A stretch of 64,000 nucleotides of DNA from Diplocarpon mali (GCA_024741835.1 JAENRP010000006.1:309948-373947), one strand, 5' to 3'. Shown: positions 35,765 to 50,095, counted from the first letter of the stretch. The notes: generated by a model from the sequence alone, not told the origin. Numbers and translations: made by a program.

Positions 35765-36063
35765 TATTAGTACGCAGATTCTTATATAAGAGGCAAGCTG
35801 TCCTTATTCCTAGGGTCATCCTATATAGCTATACCATATGCGATATAAGGGGTTTTATATATATTTCAAACGGCTATTTAGCTAGAGGACCTTAGAAGGA
35901 TATCTATATACGGCTAAGAGGGACTATAGGAAGGAGGACATTTATAAGTATAAAGGTACTATCTTAGTTATATAAAGATAGACAGATATTATAATAGATT
36001 CTTTTTAATAATAAGTACTTAACTATATTTATGTAAATATCGATTACTGGTATAGAACCTATA
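35765..36063 (+). repeat. 3' LTR of Copia A2
   Basis: Begins TATTAGTACGCAGATTC and ends GAACCTATA, followed by AAGAG. Confidence 0.9.
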
Positions 36064-39000
36064 AAGAGATATAAGGATTTTAATAGTAAGATACCTACTA
36101 AGCTATAGCTAAATCGTCTCAATTATAACTTTAAGGTAGATAACTAGTTTACCCCTTTCCCTCCTATTTACCTTTAAGCTATTTTTATCCTCTTAAGAGG
36201 AGAGGCCTCCTATCGTTTCCGATCTAACCTTAAGATAAAGTCAATTATAGCTAATAGAAATATAGCAATAGAAGAAGAAAAGTAAGAAGTTATTAAATAG
36301 CTAAAGGTCTAGTTCTTAAATAATAATAATCCTATAAAGGAGATAGATATTATAATAGAGGTGGCCAACTTATAACAAGGCCTATTTGAGAATCTCGCCT
36401 CCTACTATTAGTAAACTATGGCCCTTCTTAAGAAGATAGGTAGGAAAGACTTAGATAGGAACGTTCCTCTTACTCTAGTGCCTACTTAAAAAGACTTTGA
36501 TAAATACATCTTAAAATCGATCACTTTTGTATTTGTAAAAGGGATTTAGGATAATAAATTATATACGTATGCCTTAAGTAGCAATATCCTCCTAATGCCT
36601 TGCCTTTAAAGAGCTTATAATATTCTGAATCTCTCTTATATAGCTCTTAAAGCTTAAGAGAAGATTGAGGCCAAGATTAAGAAGCAAAGGTATTATAAAC
36701 GCTTAGAATCTTATATTAAGAACCACTCTAGAGTCCCTACCTTTATTACCTTAGCTATATTAAATGAAAAGAGCTATATCACCTACCCTTAGAGTAATGT
36801 AGAGCTTTAGCAAAGTCCAATAGAAATCATTATCTTATAAGTAATAGTCCTAGCCCTTAAGAATAATTCAGCTTATCTGATCAAGTAAGAGAGGCCATCT
36901 AAGAGTAGGAATAGTAAAACTCTAGGATATAACTCCTTAATAGCCCCGCAATATAGCATATAGTACTAATATAATAACTATAAAGGTCTATATAGGAATA
37001 GCAATATCTCTTTAAATACCCTAGATTGGCGTAGCACTAGAAAGTATCCTTCCTCTGCTTAGCACCCCTTAAGGCTAGCCTTTGATTTAAAGAACCCTTA
37101 TATTAATAGATTAAGGGTCTATATCTTAAAAAGGGACGGGCCTTTATATATTAAGTATAGTAACTGCAGATACTATAAGAGTAACTATACTAAAGAACCT
37201 CTGCCTAGCTAAGAGAAGGCCTACCTTAGGACTATTATATTCCTAAACTTATTAGTATTATCCTATTAGGTTTAGATCTTATTAAAGGCCTAGCAGCCTC
37301 GCCTTACCTTAGCTGCATTAGCACTAGTATAAAGATCTACCTTATTAGAACGCCCTATATTTAAACTATCTTTAATTAATAAGACTAAGATAACGCTTTA
37401 CTAATTTAAAGAGCAAGCTAGAAAGGCGACTATAGAGGATGCTATTAATATAAAGCCTGCGGTTATCGCTTATATAAGAGAGGTTAAGGGCCTTAAATAC
37501 TATAAGGTTGAGGAAGGCGGGAATGCTACTATAAATGTCTTTTTAGCTAAGAAGAAGGGTATTAGGAAGAGGGTCTATATTGCTAGCTTATTAGATAATA
37601 CTGCCTTAGCAGAGCCTAAGATGCAGACTTATTCTATAGATAAGGGCCAAAGGGGTATTAAGTAGCAAAAGAATGCAAGTAAAGAGAAGAAGCTACGCTA
37701 ACTAAGGGAGATTGTAAGTAAGGAAGGAAATAGACTAATTAATTATATCGATTTAATATAAAAGTTTGAGGTTTCTATCAACCTCTTTAAGCTATTCTAG
37801 CTCTCTCTTAAGGTATTTAAGCAATTTCGAAAGATATCTACTTGCTGCAATAAGAGGAAGTAGAAGAAGTCGCCGCCTCTATTAGCTATAGCAGCTCTAC
37901 TAGTTCTGGCCTCCGCAGCACCTAGGCTATTAGTAAGCTTTAACCTTATAGGAGTGGCCTTATATATTTATTTAGATAATAAGGCCTAGAAAGTGCCTAT
38001 ATCTATTTAAGTAAAGGATAAGGATAAGAGTATAGTTGTAGAGTTACTAATAGGAATAAGTGCTATAGACTAAGGGAGTGATATTCTCCTACTATTAGAG
38101 CGATTAAGGCAGAAGCTCTAGCTGCTAAATATCTTTCTAAATTCATAGGGCTATTTGGGAGTTAGCTATAGTATAGCTAATAAGAAGATATACTACCTTT
38201 CTAACTTTATATTATTTGAGATTAAAGTCTATAGCATTTAAAGGAAAGTAGACTCCTTTGTTTATAGTGCAAAGGGGTAAAAGGAGACCGAGTTATCTCT
38301 ACTGCTAAGGCTCTTATGGCTATATATAGTAGATGCAAAGCTAGATATACGCTAGAGTACGCTTACTATTAGAGGTAATATTCTAAAGGAGAAACTAGTT
38401 ATCCTTACTAGCCCCTTATATACGCTATTACTAGGGTTAAATCTAATTCTATACTTAAAGGTTAAGTCCTATCGACCTTTAGACAATCTAATAGTCAAAT
38501 TCCAGCTAGAGCAATTAGATGCCTTTATAACTAAGGAAAGCGGTAGTAATAATGAATCTTCTATTAGCAAATCAGAAGAAGAATCCAAAGAATCGACCTA
38601 GTTGGATTTTTAAATTCTTAAAGACGTCCTTAGAAGATATTAAACTCATTAAGAGGAGAGGCTACGCCAGACGTGAGTCACCTCTAATAGCAAGCGCCTA
38701 CTTTTGCCCCTAAGGTATTATACCTCTATTAAGGCGCTTATACCTCCTTTCCTACCTCTAGCCGCGCTTCTTAAATAGAATAGCAAGGAAGTAAAACGCC
38801 TAGATTAAAGGCCTTGCTAAATCTGATTATCTAAGGTAAAATAAACGATATAAGAGATATAAAAGAAGATATTTAAGGTTATATGCAAGACTAGTAAGAG
38901 GATCTAATTGGCAAAGCCTACTTAAGCGCCTATAAGAGGAGAATCCGATCTAGCCTAGAACCTAAAGCGCATTATAAAGCGGTAGAAGCGTTTATCCTAA

Positions 39001-39796
39001 TCTTTCCTATTAAGCGAAGAATCACTTAATTCGAAATAGAATAGCTATTAGATATAGAATTAGTAGAATAGATAAAAGGGTACTAAGTTACCCTAGGCCT
39101 AAGAATCCCACTTGAAAGAATAAGAGAGGTTTAAGTGCTACTCTATATATATAAAGAGGTTAACTCCACTAACTTTACGGATATTCCATTTACCGATCTC
39201 TATATTTATAAATCCAGAATACCTAAAGGAGCTCCTTTAGTCGCGGATAATACCTTTTGAAGATATACTCTAATAAAGCTAGCGTAGCTAAATAAGATGG
39301 TAACCGATAGAATAGAATCTGGCATATTTAAAAGTACCTTTTTTACTAATAGAAGGTTATCTAATTAGAATTCCTATCCTTACTTAATCGATAAGGGTAT
39401 AGAGAGTAAGGCGCTAACTAAGGAGTACTGTATTACCTTCGACTACTCTAAGATTAAGGAAGTCACCTTAAGCTGCGTAATAGTTAGTATATCTAAGTGC
39501 TTAAAATATCTAAGCTATTTAAAGCATATAATATTTATTTAAATAGATCTTAAATATACCTATTAGTCAGTTGATCTCTTCTTACCTTATAGGTACTATT
39601 ACGCTTTCTCTACACTAGGATATAGATAGCTATAGCCTACTCGAATGCCCTAGGGAGCCGCCTCCTCGGCCTTTTCGATAAATGAGCTAATGAAGCTTAT
39701 GCTTGGCCTAATTCCCCGATCTTAATAAGTAGTAAAAGAGGGGAGAAATGATTCTAAACCTTTCCTATTCTCCCCTTATATTTAAAATAATAAAGT
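36064..39796 (+). pseudogene. Gypsy E gag C-terminus, protease and RT start
   Basis: Gag continues with VPTFITLAIL near 36750 and a zinc-knuckle-like KYSNCRYYKSNYTKEPLP near 37155, several Cys changed to Tyr. Protease-like stretch ELLIGISAIDxGSDILL near 38045-38095. Reverse transcriptase from about 39150, with the hallmark PTRMPxGAASSAFSINELM at 39636-39700 (the family's Q-P-T-R-M-P-Q-G block). Coding is interrupted by A3 at 39796. Stops are Gln-type. Confidence 0.72.
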
Positions 39797-40095
39797 TATA
39801 GGTTCTATACTGGTAATCGATATTCATATGAATATAATTAAGTACTTATTATTAAAAAGAATCTATTATTATATCTATCTATCTTTATATAACTGAGATA
39901 GTACCTTTATACCTATGAATATCCTCCTTCCTATAGTCCCTCCTAGCTGTATATAGATATCCTTCCAAGGTCCTCCGGCTGAATAGCCGTCCGAAATATA
40001 TACAAAACCCCTTATATTGCATATGGTATAGCTATGTAAGATGACCCTAGGAATAAGGGCAGCTTGCCTCTTGTATAGGAATCTGCATACTAATA
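39797..40095 (-). repeat. 3' LTR of Copia A3
   Basis: Reverse complement of the A LTR: begins TATAGGTTCTATA and ends CATACTAATA (CA end mutated to TA). Confidence 0.9.
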
Positions 40096-40112
40096 CTAGT
40101 AGTACTCTCTTT

Positions 40113-40361
40113 TTAAAAAGACCTTTTCAACTCGCATAAGGAAGTATATAGAACAGGTATATAAAGGAGGCAGATCAGTAGCAAATAATCAAATAGTAAT
40201 AAAGAATAAAATAGCAAAGACAAATAGCTTAATAGCAAAGGCAAGTATAATAGGTAGTAAGGATAGTATATAAGAAATAGAATAGCAAAGATAAAGGCAA
40301 ATAGTAAAGAGGGAAAAGAAAGGTATTTAAGTGATAGAAGCAATCTAAAGTCTTTATTCAA
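40113..40361 (-). other. Hydrophobic open frame before the A3 3' LTR
   Basis: 82 codons, the A3 version of the Leu/Tyr-rich frame at 17332 and 35518. The frame is open in all three copies in spite of heavy RIP elsewhere, but the sequence is simple and pyrimidine-rich. Confidence 0.25.
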
Positions 40362-40671
40362 GCCTTATAGTAGTGCGATTATAGTCCGGTTGCGTTCTAG
40401 TAGGTTCGAGACTCTTTATTAAAGAGTTATCTAGAGTTGTAATCCACTATAGCTATAAATTATAATAATTTATAAAAGGGAAAAGAGGGGCCTTTAAGAA
40501 GGCATATATATCAAGCTTCCCTCTTCCTTTGATCTCTTAACTTCAACTCCTACTTCTTATAAGTAGGTCGATTCTCCCTCTTGCTTTTAAGTTAATTAAC
40601 CCTATAGTAGATCTTATCTCATATCATCCTATTAATACTATTATTATTATTAGTAAGTGCTCCGATTATTA

Positions 40672-41640
40672 ACCGACCCCCTCTAATATATATATTGCTA
40701 ACTTAGATAGTGCTTAAATGTAATCTAAAAGACCTGCCTAAGGCATTTTAGGTGCTTTGCGTACGTTATGCGTAAGTGATATTAAGAAAAGAGGCTAGTA
40801 AGAATAATACCAGCTATATATACGCATTTAATACTCTCACTTTTAAGAAGTATAACTACTATATTGCGCAGTAGGTAAAGTGCATCTTAGTAAGTGCTAT
40901 CTAATATCCTCTTACTTTAATAACCTTTAATAAATGTCTATTTTAGATACCTATCTAGGCTTAGGATAAGTATATTATCCTCTAGGATACTTAAGTTAGC
41001 GGCAATATTAAAGCGATTTAAGAGGCGGCCCGAATCCTATCTAAGGAGACTTAGATACAAATCTCTATAGTCCCAAAGACTTAAGATGCCCTTTAGCTAG
41101 CCTAGCTAAACAAAGCTCGTGCCCTCCGCTATAGTATCGACCTTGCGAGCACCTAGCAAGCTATACGTACCCTTAAATCTATTTGATATTAATAACTAAC
41201 TATTCGCAGGATCTATTATATGCTATCCGAGGCGGCAATGCTACCCTTAGGCGTCTTAAGACTTAAGGCGCCAAGGTGCTTAGCGCCCTCTAATGTATAG
41301 AAGGGCTATCTAACTTAGCTAGGGGCTATTCTTAGGCTCCCTTTAACAATATCCGCTGCTAAAAGGGCAAGGGCAGATAGGTCCCTTCTAAGGGCTCTCT
41401 AAAGGGCAAGGATCTAGATCTTAGTGATTTAAATAAACCAAATCTAAAGGAGATCGCGGCCGCTCTTACTTAGGTGCGAGCTTAAGAGGAGCAGGCCAAC
41501 TTAGCCGCTGCTTTAAGTAGTAAGGCTTCTAGGCCTTAGGGGTTTAAGGATCTACGCCTTAGAAATCCTAGTGCTTAGGATAAGTGCTTATTAAGGGTAG
41601 AATCATTAGTAGATCGTTATCTTTAGTAATATAATAATTG
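40672..41640 (+). pseudogene. Antisense Cys-containing ORF in Copia A3
   Basis: The best-preserved copy of the antisense frame. Segments in order: a Cys-containing N-terminal part (40690-40910), IVPKTQDALQLAQ-like and NKARALRYSIDLAST (41065-41155), NATLRRLKT (41236-41262), VPSKGSLKGKDLDLSDL (41380-41430), KPNLKEIAAAL, EEQANLAAALSSKASRP (41486-41536) and CLLRVESLVDRYL near 41585-41623. Stops are TAA/TAG at Gln positions. The frame shifts between the first, second and last parts. Gag-pol of A3 is on the other strand. Confidence 0.5.
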
Positions 41641-41879
41641 CTGCTTTACCATAACCTCCTTCTTAAGTACTGCTCAAGTGATAAAAAAATGCAAGTACGC
41701 GCAGGTAAGTAAGAAAAGATAAAAGAAGGTAGTAATAGTAAGTATAAGTAAGAAAAGATAAAAAGAAGGTAGTAATAGCAAGTATAGGAATATATCTTAT
41801 AGTAAAATAAAATAAAAAAAATTGCCAATAGCTTATAATTAAAAATATCGGATATTATTAATCTAAGACCTTTTCAAGT

Positions 41880-44800
41880 CTGATTATACTCTAATAGGCC
41901 TTTATACCTATCCCTCCTTCTTAATAGTTATCGAATTAGTATCTACTAGTTGCTAAAGGGCCTGATTTGGATTAGCTTTTATTATAGCATCGGCGGGGTT
42001 GCTAGCGCCATTGATCTAACATATCTTTATAAGCTCCTTATTCTTATACAATTATCGAATAGCTATTATGTCGATTATTAATCACTTCTCCTTTATAATG
42101 CCCAATTTGATAATACACTTATATAAAGAGAGGGAATCTGTATATATAATAGTAGGGAGGCAGGGTAGACTCAGCTTAGCTATCACTATATCAATCGTTA
42201 TAGCTATAGAAACTAGCATATTAATACCTGCTACTATAGCATATAGTTCAAAGGCTAGTATAGCTCTTGTCACTCTCTTACACTTCGTCGAGCTATAGTA
42301 TAGAATATTGCCTTTTAAAGTAAACTGCGATTCTCCTTCCTCTTTAGTAGCTAATATAATAATATAGCCAATCTGCAAGCTTAAATCCTTATTATTAGCA
42401 AAAGATCTATCGATAAATACAAATAGTTTAGCGTTTTGCAAATTGACAGTAAGGTAGGTTAAGCCTCTTTTAAGGTTATTTTAGATCCATTTGAGTCGCT
42501 TATTTAGATTCTCTGCATCTTAAACTATTAGATCTTAGTATTAGGCTGCCGCTGATAAATCGAAAGAAGCTTCTAGCTAGTAGATTGTAGCTAAATAAGC
42601 TCCTTTTGCTCTTTGCTCTAGGTATTATTACTTATAGCCCTCTTAAGAAGTGTCGACTAGTTCCAGCCTTTAGCCCTGGCCCTTTTATCGCATATATACT
42701 ATATCCCCTTCCTAGGAAATAATACACCTATTAAAAGCTAGTGATTCAGTGCTCGATAGGTACTATATTAGCTTTATAAGGAATCCTACCCTTTTGATCT
42801 TATCCTCCTCCTTTTTTAAGAAGTCTGCTTCTCTAAGTATCAAAGTATCGTCTGTTTATATTCCTATTATATCGAAAAAGGGAGAAGTGCTTAAGGTTAA
42901 TAATAGATAAGGGTCATAAGTTAAGTTAGCTATACCAAGATTGCTATAATAGTGCTTATAGTAGGTATTAAACTAGTAGTTTCCTAATTTAGGAATGCTA
43001 TAGAGCGATAGTACCACTTTAAAGACTATACCTATAGAGAATAGCTTAGCGATATCTTATAAGGGAAATACAAATATATCGCATAGTAGCTTTGAAGCTG
43101 CTTAGGTATATGCTTATATGATATCTCATAAGCTAAGAATGCCCTCCTTGCCCTATTCTTTAAAGTGTTCCCAGATTGATGCCGAAAGTGATACTAAAAG
43201 GCGTTAGCTTGCTTATTAGATGGTTGGGGATTAAGTGATTATGCCTTCCTCCTTTTTACTAGTATTATTCCAAGCCTATACAACTAGGCGTGATTTCTCA
43301 AATAGGTGATCTATCTCCTTCCCCTTTATCTTATTAACTATTCTCAATTTGAAGATCCTTTTGCCTTTTATAGTAGAGTCATTTTTATTTATTAGTACAA
43401 ATATCCTCTTATTTATCAGCCCTTAGTACTCCTTTAGGCGAGATTGCTAGAAAGGGCGCCTAGGTATAGTAATCTTACCTTCTACCTATAGCTTTTGCAA
43501 TAGTTCCTAGTCCCTATTCTCCTTCTCTATTAAGAATACCTCCAATTTAGCTATATATAGCTTATCATCTGCTTTAAAGGATATCTATATCTTAATATTA
43601 TAGTTATTATCAATTGTAGGAAGACTGGAAATAGGCTTAATAAAGGGAACCTCTACTCTTAGCGATTGCTTGCAGCTATTAAGTTGCAGCTTAATTAAGC
43701 GAGAGGGCTCTACTTCTTTATTAACGTCGGTTGCGTTCTACTCCTTTTCAATAGTTATTCAATCCTTAGGTTTAATTCCTCTAGTTTCCTTTAGGCAGTT
43801 TTCTTTATTATCGATTTTAAATAAACGTATACTTATCGATTTAAAGTGCCTTATTCTACCACTAATATTAACTATATAGGTTTCGTTCTCTAAGCCTAGG
43901 AACTCGAATAGGCCTATCTATCCTCCCTTCTCCTAATATACTAACACTAGGTCTTTTAGCCTTAAATCGTAGATATAAGTGGTTCTAAGGCCATTCCTTA
44001 TGCTTAAAGCATTATTGACCTTGCAAGTAGCATATATCTTCTTAACTTCCTTTATAGCCTTTTTAATTATCGCTACCCTTTATTCTACCGACGGATTTGA
44101 TAGATCTAGTTTAGTTAGCCTTAAATATACCTTAAAAATAAGCAGGGTAGGAATCATTCCATTAGGCCTTGCTATATTATTAACTGCTTTAATAGCCATT
44201 TGCAGCCTCTTATTATCGCTTAATTAGGGGTATTCAGCTATTATTATCTCAAAGGCACGTCTTAAAGGGCAATAATACCGTTTGACCTTGCCGATAGAGT
44301 GGTGCGCCTTTATAGGAACCAGTTTAAGGGTTATTCCTATAGATCTTAAAGAGCTTCTGAACTCTGCTAAGTTGAAGTTAGTGCTATAGTTGTATACTAT
44401 AAAATCAGGAGGTCTAATATACGTATTTAGCTAAGTCAATTTAAGGGCTTGAAATACTGCGTCGGCCGAATGTGCTCTTATTCCCTTTTGTAAGAACCTT
44501 GCGACTTTAAATCCTATTGCTTTATCAACTATATAAAGGGCGTTCCTTCTACCGAATTGAGCAATATTGATATATATAGTATAATTAAAGTCGATATCAT
44601 CTTATAGCTTAAATCGGAATCTATAAGGAGCGTCGGCGTAGAGTTGATAATATTAGCATATTTCCCTTACTCTTACTATAATGCTAGAGTCGACGTTATA
44701 ACCAGCCTAATTTAAAAGGTGTTTAAAGCGTTTTACCAATAGATATCCGAATCTTTTATATAGCCTTCGAATCTCTATTTCTATTAAGTGGCATATATTA

Positions 44801-47200
44801 ATCGTACCCTTTGAAGTTATTAGAAGTTGCTCTATTATATTAAGTAAGAGCTATAAGTGCCTGTGTTTTCTAATAATTAAGTGTTTCTCTTTGCCGATTA
44901 TAAGCAAATTGCGCAGATTGTCGTATTTAGCTCCCATTTTATTGAGTTGTTATAAGCAGACCAAAAACGGTATATCTGCCTTTATAATTAAGAACTCTAT
45001 AGGGCTTGCCGGTATTCGAACAGTTGTCTTGCCGATTGCATTTTGCAAACCTGCCCTAAAGGTAATTTTATACTTTTCAGCGCTAAGTAGAGCTAGAACT
45101 ACGTCTTATATATTTTATAAGGCTTTGAATTAGTTGATTCCTCTTATATTTTTATTTAAGGCGCCTATATCGATTAGGAATCCTTAGAAGAATTAATCTA
45201 TCTACTGGGTTATAAATACCTTAGGGTCCGTTTGTATCGGTTTATTAACCCTTATTATTAAAAGGTATTTAGCCTTTTGCTTTTCAAGCTAATTAAGCAT
45301 AGTTCTCAAGTTATACTCCTTTTTAAAAGCTAGGAATACTATAATGAAGTTAATATCACTATCCTTAGGGTCGCTAATTGCTTAGTCCTCCTCTTCTAAA
45401 GAGGTTTCCTATTCATCCTTATTAGTCCTATTGCCTTTCGAATATGCTCTATTGTCTTCTTATAAGAGGTATGCCTTATATATTTTATCTATTAGCTTAT
45501 ACCCTTCGGCTTATCGGCTTACTATATAGCAAGACTTCTAAGCGGCTCTTTCTTCTTTTAAGTGCTTACTACTATAGCAGTCCTTTTTCTAGTATATAAT
45601 ATACCCTATATAGCCTAGTTTTAGTTAGAAGGTTATTCCTCTCTTATTACCCTAGGTAAACTTTATCTTTCTATTCGAAAAGTACGCTATAGATTACCCT
45701 TACTCCTTGGCCAAATGATATTAGGGTCTATTAGTAGCTGAACTAAGGTGCTAAGGTTTAAATAGTCTATCCTAGGCAACTACTCTTGCGCAAGCCTGTA
45801 AGCTATCTAATAGAGCTAGGAACGTCGCTAGTGGCTTAAAAAGTGCTATTTGGAAGAGCCGATTCCTAGAGATACCTTATATAAGTCTATCTCTAATCGA
45901 TCGATCGTTCTTTATACTAGTATATAGGCCCAATTGCAGGTTTTATAGCTCCTTAGTATAGTTCTCAAGTTAGGTTAGGATCAGTTTCTCCCTTTAATAG
46001 TCTTCTTATTAGAATAGGTCAAATGTCAGCTAAAACCACCTCCCTAGGAATCTGCTACTTCTCTCTTCGGTCTTGTAATTGGCCCGAATGGCCTCTACTA
46101 ACTTAATAAACTTAAAGTTCTTATTTTGCAGGTACTAATAGTAGTATATCAAGGCCGAGTCTTATAGCATAGATGGAAAGGCTCTATACCATATGCTCTA
46201 GTCTACCGAGGCTCTTTGGCACAAATTAGCGAATATATAAAGCTTCTCGTCAAGGTGATCTTTCCCGCTTAAGTACTAAGTCTCTTTAATATACATCTTA
46301 CTTAGATTTACAAGGGTTTTGGCCTAATCCGAAGTCAAAGGTTCTATAATATACTAGGATAGTTGAGCGTCGCTCTAGTTATAGTCTAAAAGCGCTCTTA
46401 AACCCCTCCCTATAGTAAAGGGTAGTAATAATCCGTCTCTCAGTTGGATCGGCGGCATTGGTGTTAGATTCGGGATCTCTAGGTATTGCGAGACTAGGGT
46501 TCGTCTTAATCAGGGTTGATAAGGTGTTCTTTTAAGGTTATACCGTTCGGTTGTTTGTCTTAGAGTGTCCGCTTTATATAAGTTGTCTTACGAAGTGTTA
46601 TTATATCTAAGGTATCCTTACTAAAGCGAATCTTAGTATAGTATCTCCTATTTAGCTATAGTAACCCTTTAAGCGGGTGGCTCGCTTGTTCGTATAGATT
46701 CGGCAAATTCTAAAGCAGATCTTATTCCATATCTTAGAGATTGTGCTATAACCGAGTTTAGTACTTCTTAAGTCTATGACTTTAGCTAGTCTTCTAGCCA
46801 CTCGTTTCCTTTTTAGTATACTATATCGAAAAGTGCCTAGCCGATTGAAACGCCCTTCCTATATTAAACGTATACTCTATAGTACTAAAGGTCGTCCCTT
46901 AAATGTTATCGAACGTCCTTATCTAGCGATTTAAAGTCGCCAACTATCTAATCTTAGAACTCCTTTTAGAAGTCCTTAGCAAGGTATAACCCTCTCCTTT
47001 TGCCGTCTTATAATATCTTCCGAAAGTTCTCTATATATTGATCTTTTAGTCTAAGGGCCTCTTCGCTAGGTTGATCCTCCTAGGGTCTTATATCCCTTTC
47101 AGGGTCCCTTAGTATCTAGGGTTGCCTTAGATTAAGCGGTATTAATAGTCCTCCTTTAATCATTTCCTAATATTATCTAAATATTACTCTACGCCTTAAT
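41880..47200 (-). pseudogene. Copia A3 gag-pol (RIP-decayed)
   Basis: Minus-strand equivalent of the A1 polyprotein. RNase H 42441-42082 is open (KLFVFIDRSFANNKD, here keeping the Asp that is Asn in A1 and A2). Integrase around 43900-44700, protease near 45000-45190, zinc knuckle near 45590, Gag to about 47130. The dispersed short plus-strand frames here (for example near 43670 and 44891) are shadows. Confidence 0.8.
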
Positions 47201-47537
47201 AGGATTTGAAAGAAGTCTAATATAGTCGTGTTTTGCGTATTATTATACTATTATCTAGTTATAGTCAGGATACCAATTGCACTTCAGTTTTGCCTTGATT
47301 ATAATGCGTAATAGAACGCAGGTAGAAGAGGATAGTATCTACCTTTAAAGTAATAACTCTGGCTAGATTTGCATACCTTTCGCCTTTTCCCCCTTTAATA
47401 GTAACTAATATTACTTCGTACGTTTGGGTTAGTATTTAAGGTAAGCTGGAAATACAATCAAATACTCCTTAAATCAAGAAAGAATTCTTCAGTTTAATAA
47501 CCTTACTATCTATAGTAAAGGTGCTACTACTAATTAG

Positions 47538-47836
47538 TATAGGTTCTATACTAGTAATCGATATTTATATAAATATAGTTAAGTACTTATTGTTAAAAAG
47601 AATCTATTATTATATCTATCTATCTTTATATAATTGAGATAGTACCTTTATACCTATAAATGTCCTCCCTCCTATAGTCCCTCTTAACTGCATATAGATA
47701 TCCTTCTAAGGTCCTCCGGCTGAATAGCCGTCCGAAATATATACAAAACCCCTTATATCGCATATAGTACAGCTGTGTGGGATGACCCTAGGAACGAGGG
47801 CAGCTTGCCTCCTGCATAGGAATCTGCGTACCAACA
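47538..47836 (-). repeat. 5' LTR of Copia A3
   Basis: Reverse complement reading TATAGGTTCTATACTAG to CTGCGTACCAACA, followed by AAAGT. The CA end is intact here. Confidence 0.9.
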
Positions 47837-47841
47837 AAAGT

Positions 47842-49900
47842 AGTTCTTTAGCGCTTAATATATTATATAGATAATATTTTCAAACGCTTTAAGGACTTTA
47901 ATAATGCATTTGCTTTTCTATAAGATCATTTGCTCTCTTATCTACTATAGTTAGGATTAAAGCTATTATTTAAGAAGTGCTTGCTATTTATGACTAAGGT
48001 GCTAGTCTTAAGGATTAGGTATAAGGTAGGCGGGAAAACTATTATTAAGCTAAAGCAAGTAGCAAAAATCAAGGAATAGCTTACCTCCTTTTCTTAAATA
48101 GAAGTATAACAATTCCTTAAAGCTTTACAAATTATATAAAACTAGGCTAAGAACTTTGCAAAGATAGCTAGACCTTTAACCTAATTATATAAATCTATAG
48201 ATTAGAGATAGGAGAAAGCTAAGGCTATCTCCTTTAACCTTTTGAAAACTATTTATTTAATAGTAATAGAATATTTAAGGTATATTCCTATAGAACCGGT
48301 AATAATAAATATAAATGCAAGTGGCTATATAAGCAGGTGTTATATTATATAAAGATAGAAGGAAGAAGCCTACCCTATTCCTTTGCTATACGATAGCTTT
48401 ACCTTTACTTAGCCTTAACGGAACTATAGCACTTATAAAAGAGAGCTCTTAACTATTATGGAATTCTGCCGCAAGTATTATTATATACTTTACTATAAAG
48501 AGCCTAGTATTATCTATACCAACTATTAACTATTAATATTTTTCCTTAAGTCTAAGTCTATTTAAAAAGGAATTTATACTAAGTAGGCCGTTAAGCTAAA
48601 AGCTTTAAATATTACAATCACTTATATTAAAGGAGAATAGAATAAAGTTGCAAACGCGTTATCTTAAACCATCTTCCCTAAGGACAATTGCAATAAAGGG
48701 GATTTCTTTAGCTTCAGATTAATATAACGAATCTCTAATAGAGAGGTAGTATAGAAATGGAAGGATAAAATCAATAGGTATAAGCGATTAGTAGCAGAAA
48801 TTGCAAACCTAATAATCGCTAATAAAGAATCGAAGCTAAAGGCTATAAGGAAAATGCTAAATCCTATTAAGATTATATAAAAGGTAGGATCTAAGGAGGA
48901 AGATATATCCTTTATATTGGCCCTATATAGGGTTAGGGATAAAGGGTATAATGCAAGCCTAGAGCCTATGTCTCTATATGCTAGGATCTTAGACGCACCT
49001 TCTAAACTACCTAGTGTCTTTTATAAATCGACCTATATTATCCTATAGCGGTCTAATAATATTTAGAAAGCCTAAGACGCCTTCTTATCTTACTACTAGT
49101 ACGCTAATATCTTATGGCTTATTATCTATAGAGCTTTCCTTAAGGGTTCTAATAGGATTAAGAAGAGAAGTCTATAGCAAAAGGCTCTAAAATACAAATA
49201 GGAAAACAATACTCTTTAGTACTATTAGAAAGGAACTTATAAGACTTGCTTAATGCTGGCCCTTGTATCAGCGGCTTTAAAGGCCGCTTATAATTAAAGA
49301 GGGCATTTCGTAGTATTAATTACCCTTTGAAAGTTGAGAAATGTCTTTTAGCTATTAATAGTTAAGGATACTACCCTTTATATTTTTAAGTATCTTTAGT
49401 GCTTAAAATATAGACTAGCTTAAAGATCTTAGCCCTTATTAAGTATAGTTATATTAGGACTAATAGAGCTGCTAGAAGCAGACTTCTATAGGCCATTTCT
49501 AAGGGTTTTAAAGGAGTATAAATATATCCTTATTATTATTAACTACTTTTCGCAATTTATCTAAGCGTTTCCTTATCCTACTCTAAGTGCTGTATATATT
49601 ATCTAGAGTTTGGAGAAGCTTTTCTAATAAGAGGGAGTTCCTATTAGCTTTTATATCGATTCTAATAGTCATTTTAGAGAAAAGGTTTAGGATTTTATAA
49701 GGAAGTATAGGGTCCTTTAGACTAACTCCCCTTTTGCCTTAAAGAAAAGCATAGGTATAATTAAGAAAGCAATCGATATTATATAAAGGGCGGTTGCTAA
49801 GACCTATAGGGACTTTAAGGAGAAGCTTTAAAAGGTTATCTTTAAGGTTAACGCAAAGGAGATTCCTTTCCTAAGGTACTCCTCCTTTAATATCTATTAA
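47842..49900 (+). pseudogene. Gypsy E RT end, RNase H and integrase start
   Basis: Continues the RT after A3. RNase H around 48250-48690: INASGYISRCYI near 48310, RNYSTYKRELLTIMEF near 48418-48465, then SIIYTNY and NKVANALS near 48640, the Gypsy order. Integrase zinc-finger region near 49230-49420 and core YILIIINYFSQFI near 49530, FYIDSNSHFREKV near 49655. It is interrupted at 49900 by Copia C. Confidence 0.75.
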
Positions 49901-50095
49901 TATTAAGCTTAAGTGAGTCGGCGCAGTAGGTATAGGAAACTTCTAAAGGTCGATAGTCGATATATTGGTAAGAGTTAGGGAAGGAAGGTTACCCCTTTCT
50001 TTCCTATAGCTATATACGTATCAATATCCTACTAATTAAGCAGTAGGGTTATATAATAATATATTAGAGTAATAGCTGTATTACCTATCTTAATA
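49901..50095 (-). repeat. 3' LTR of Copia C
   Basis: 195 bp. Shares AGCTTAAGTGAGTC, CAGTAGGTATAGGAAACTTC and CACCTATCTTAACA-type end with 55765-55959. Confidence 0.9.

Larger units (their letters stand above)
28014..36063 (+). mobile_element. Copia LTR retrotransposon A2 in Gypsy E
   Basis: 8050 bp with 299-bp LTRs (28014-28312 and 35765-36063), flanked by AAGAG (28009-28013 and 36064-36068). It is collinear with A1 at a roughly constant offset, without nested Copia B. It has the same domains and independent RIP transitions. It provides the empty-site evidence for insertion of B into A1. Confidence 0.95.
39797..47836 (-). mobile_element. Copia LTR retrotransposon A3, inverted, in Gypsy E
   Basis: 8040 bp, minus orientation, 299-bp LTRs at 39797-40095 (3') and 47538-47836 (5'), flanked by AAAGT (39792-39796 and 47837-47841). 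Same family as A1 and A2. It lacks nested Copia B, and its empty site reads GTTAATTAACC near 40591. Confidence 0.95.
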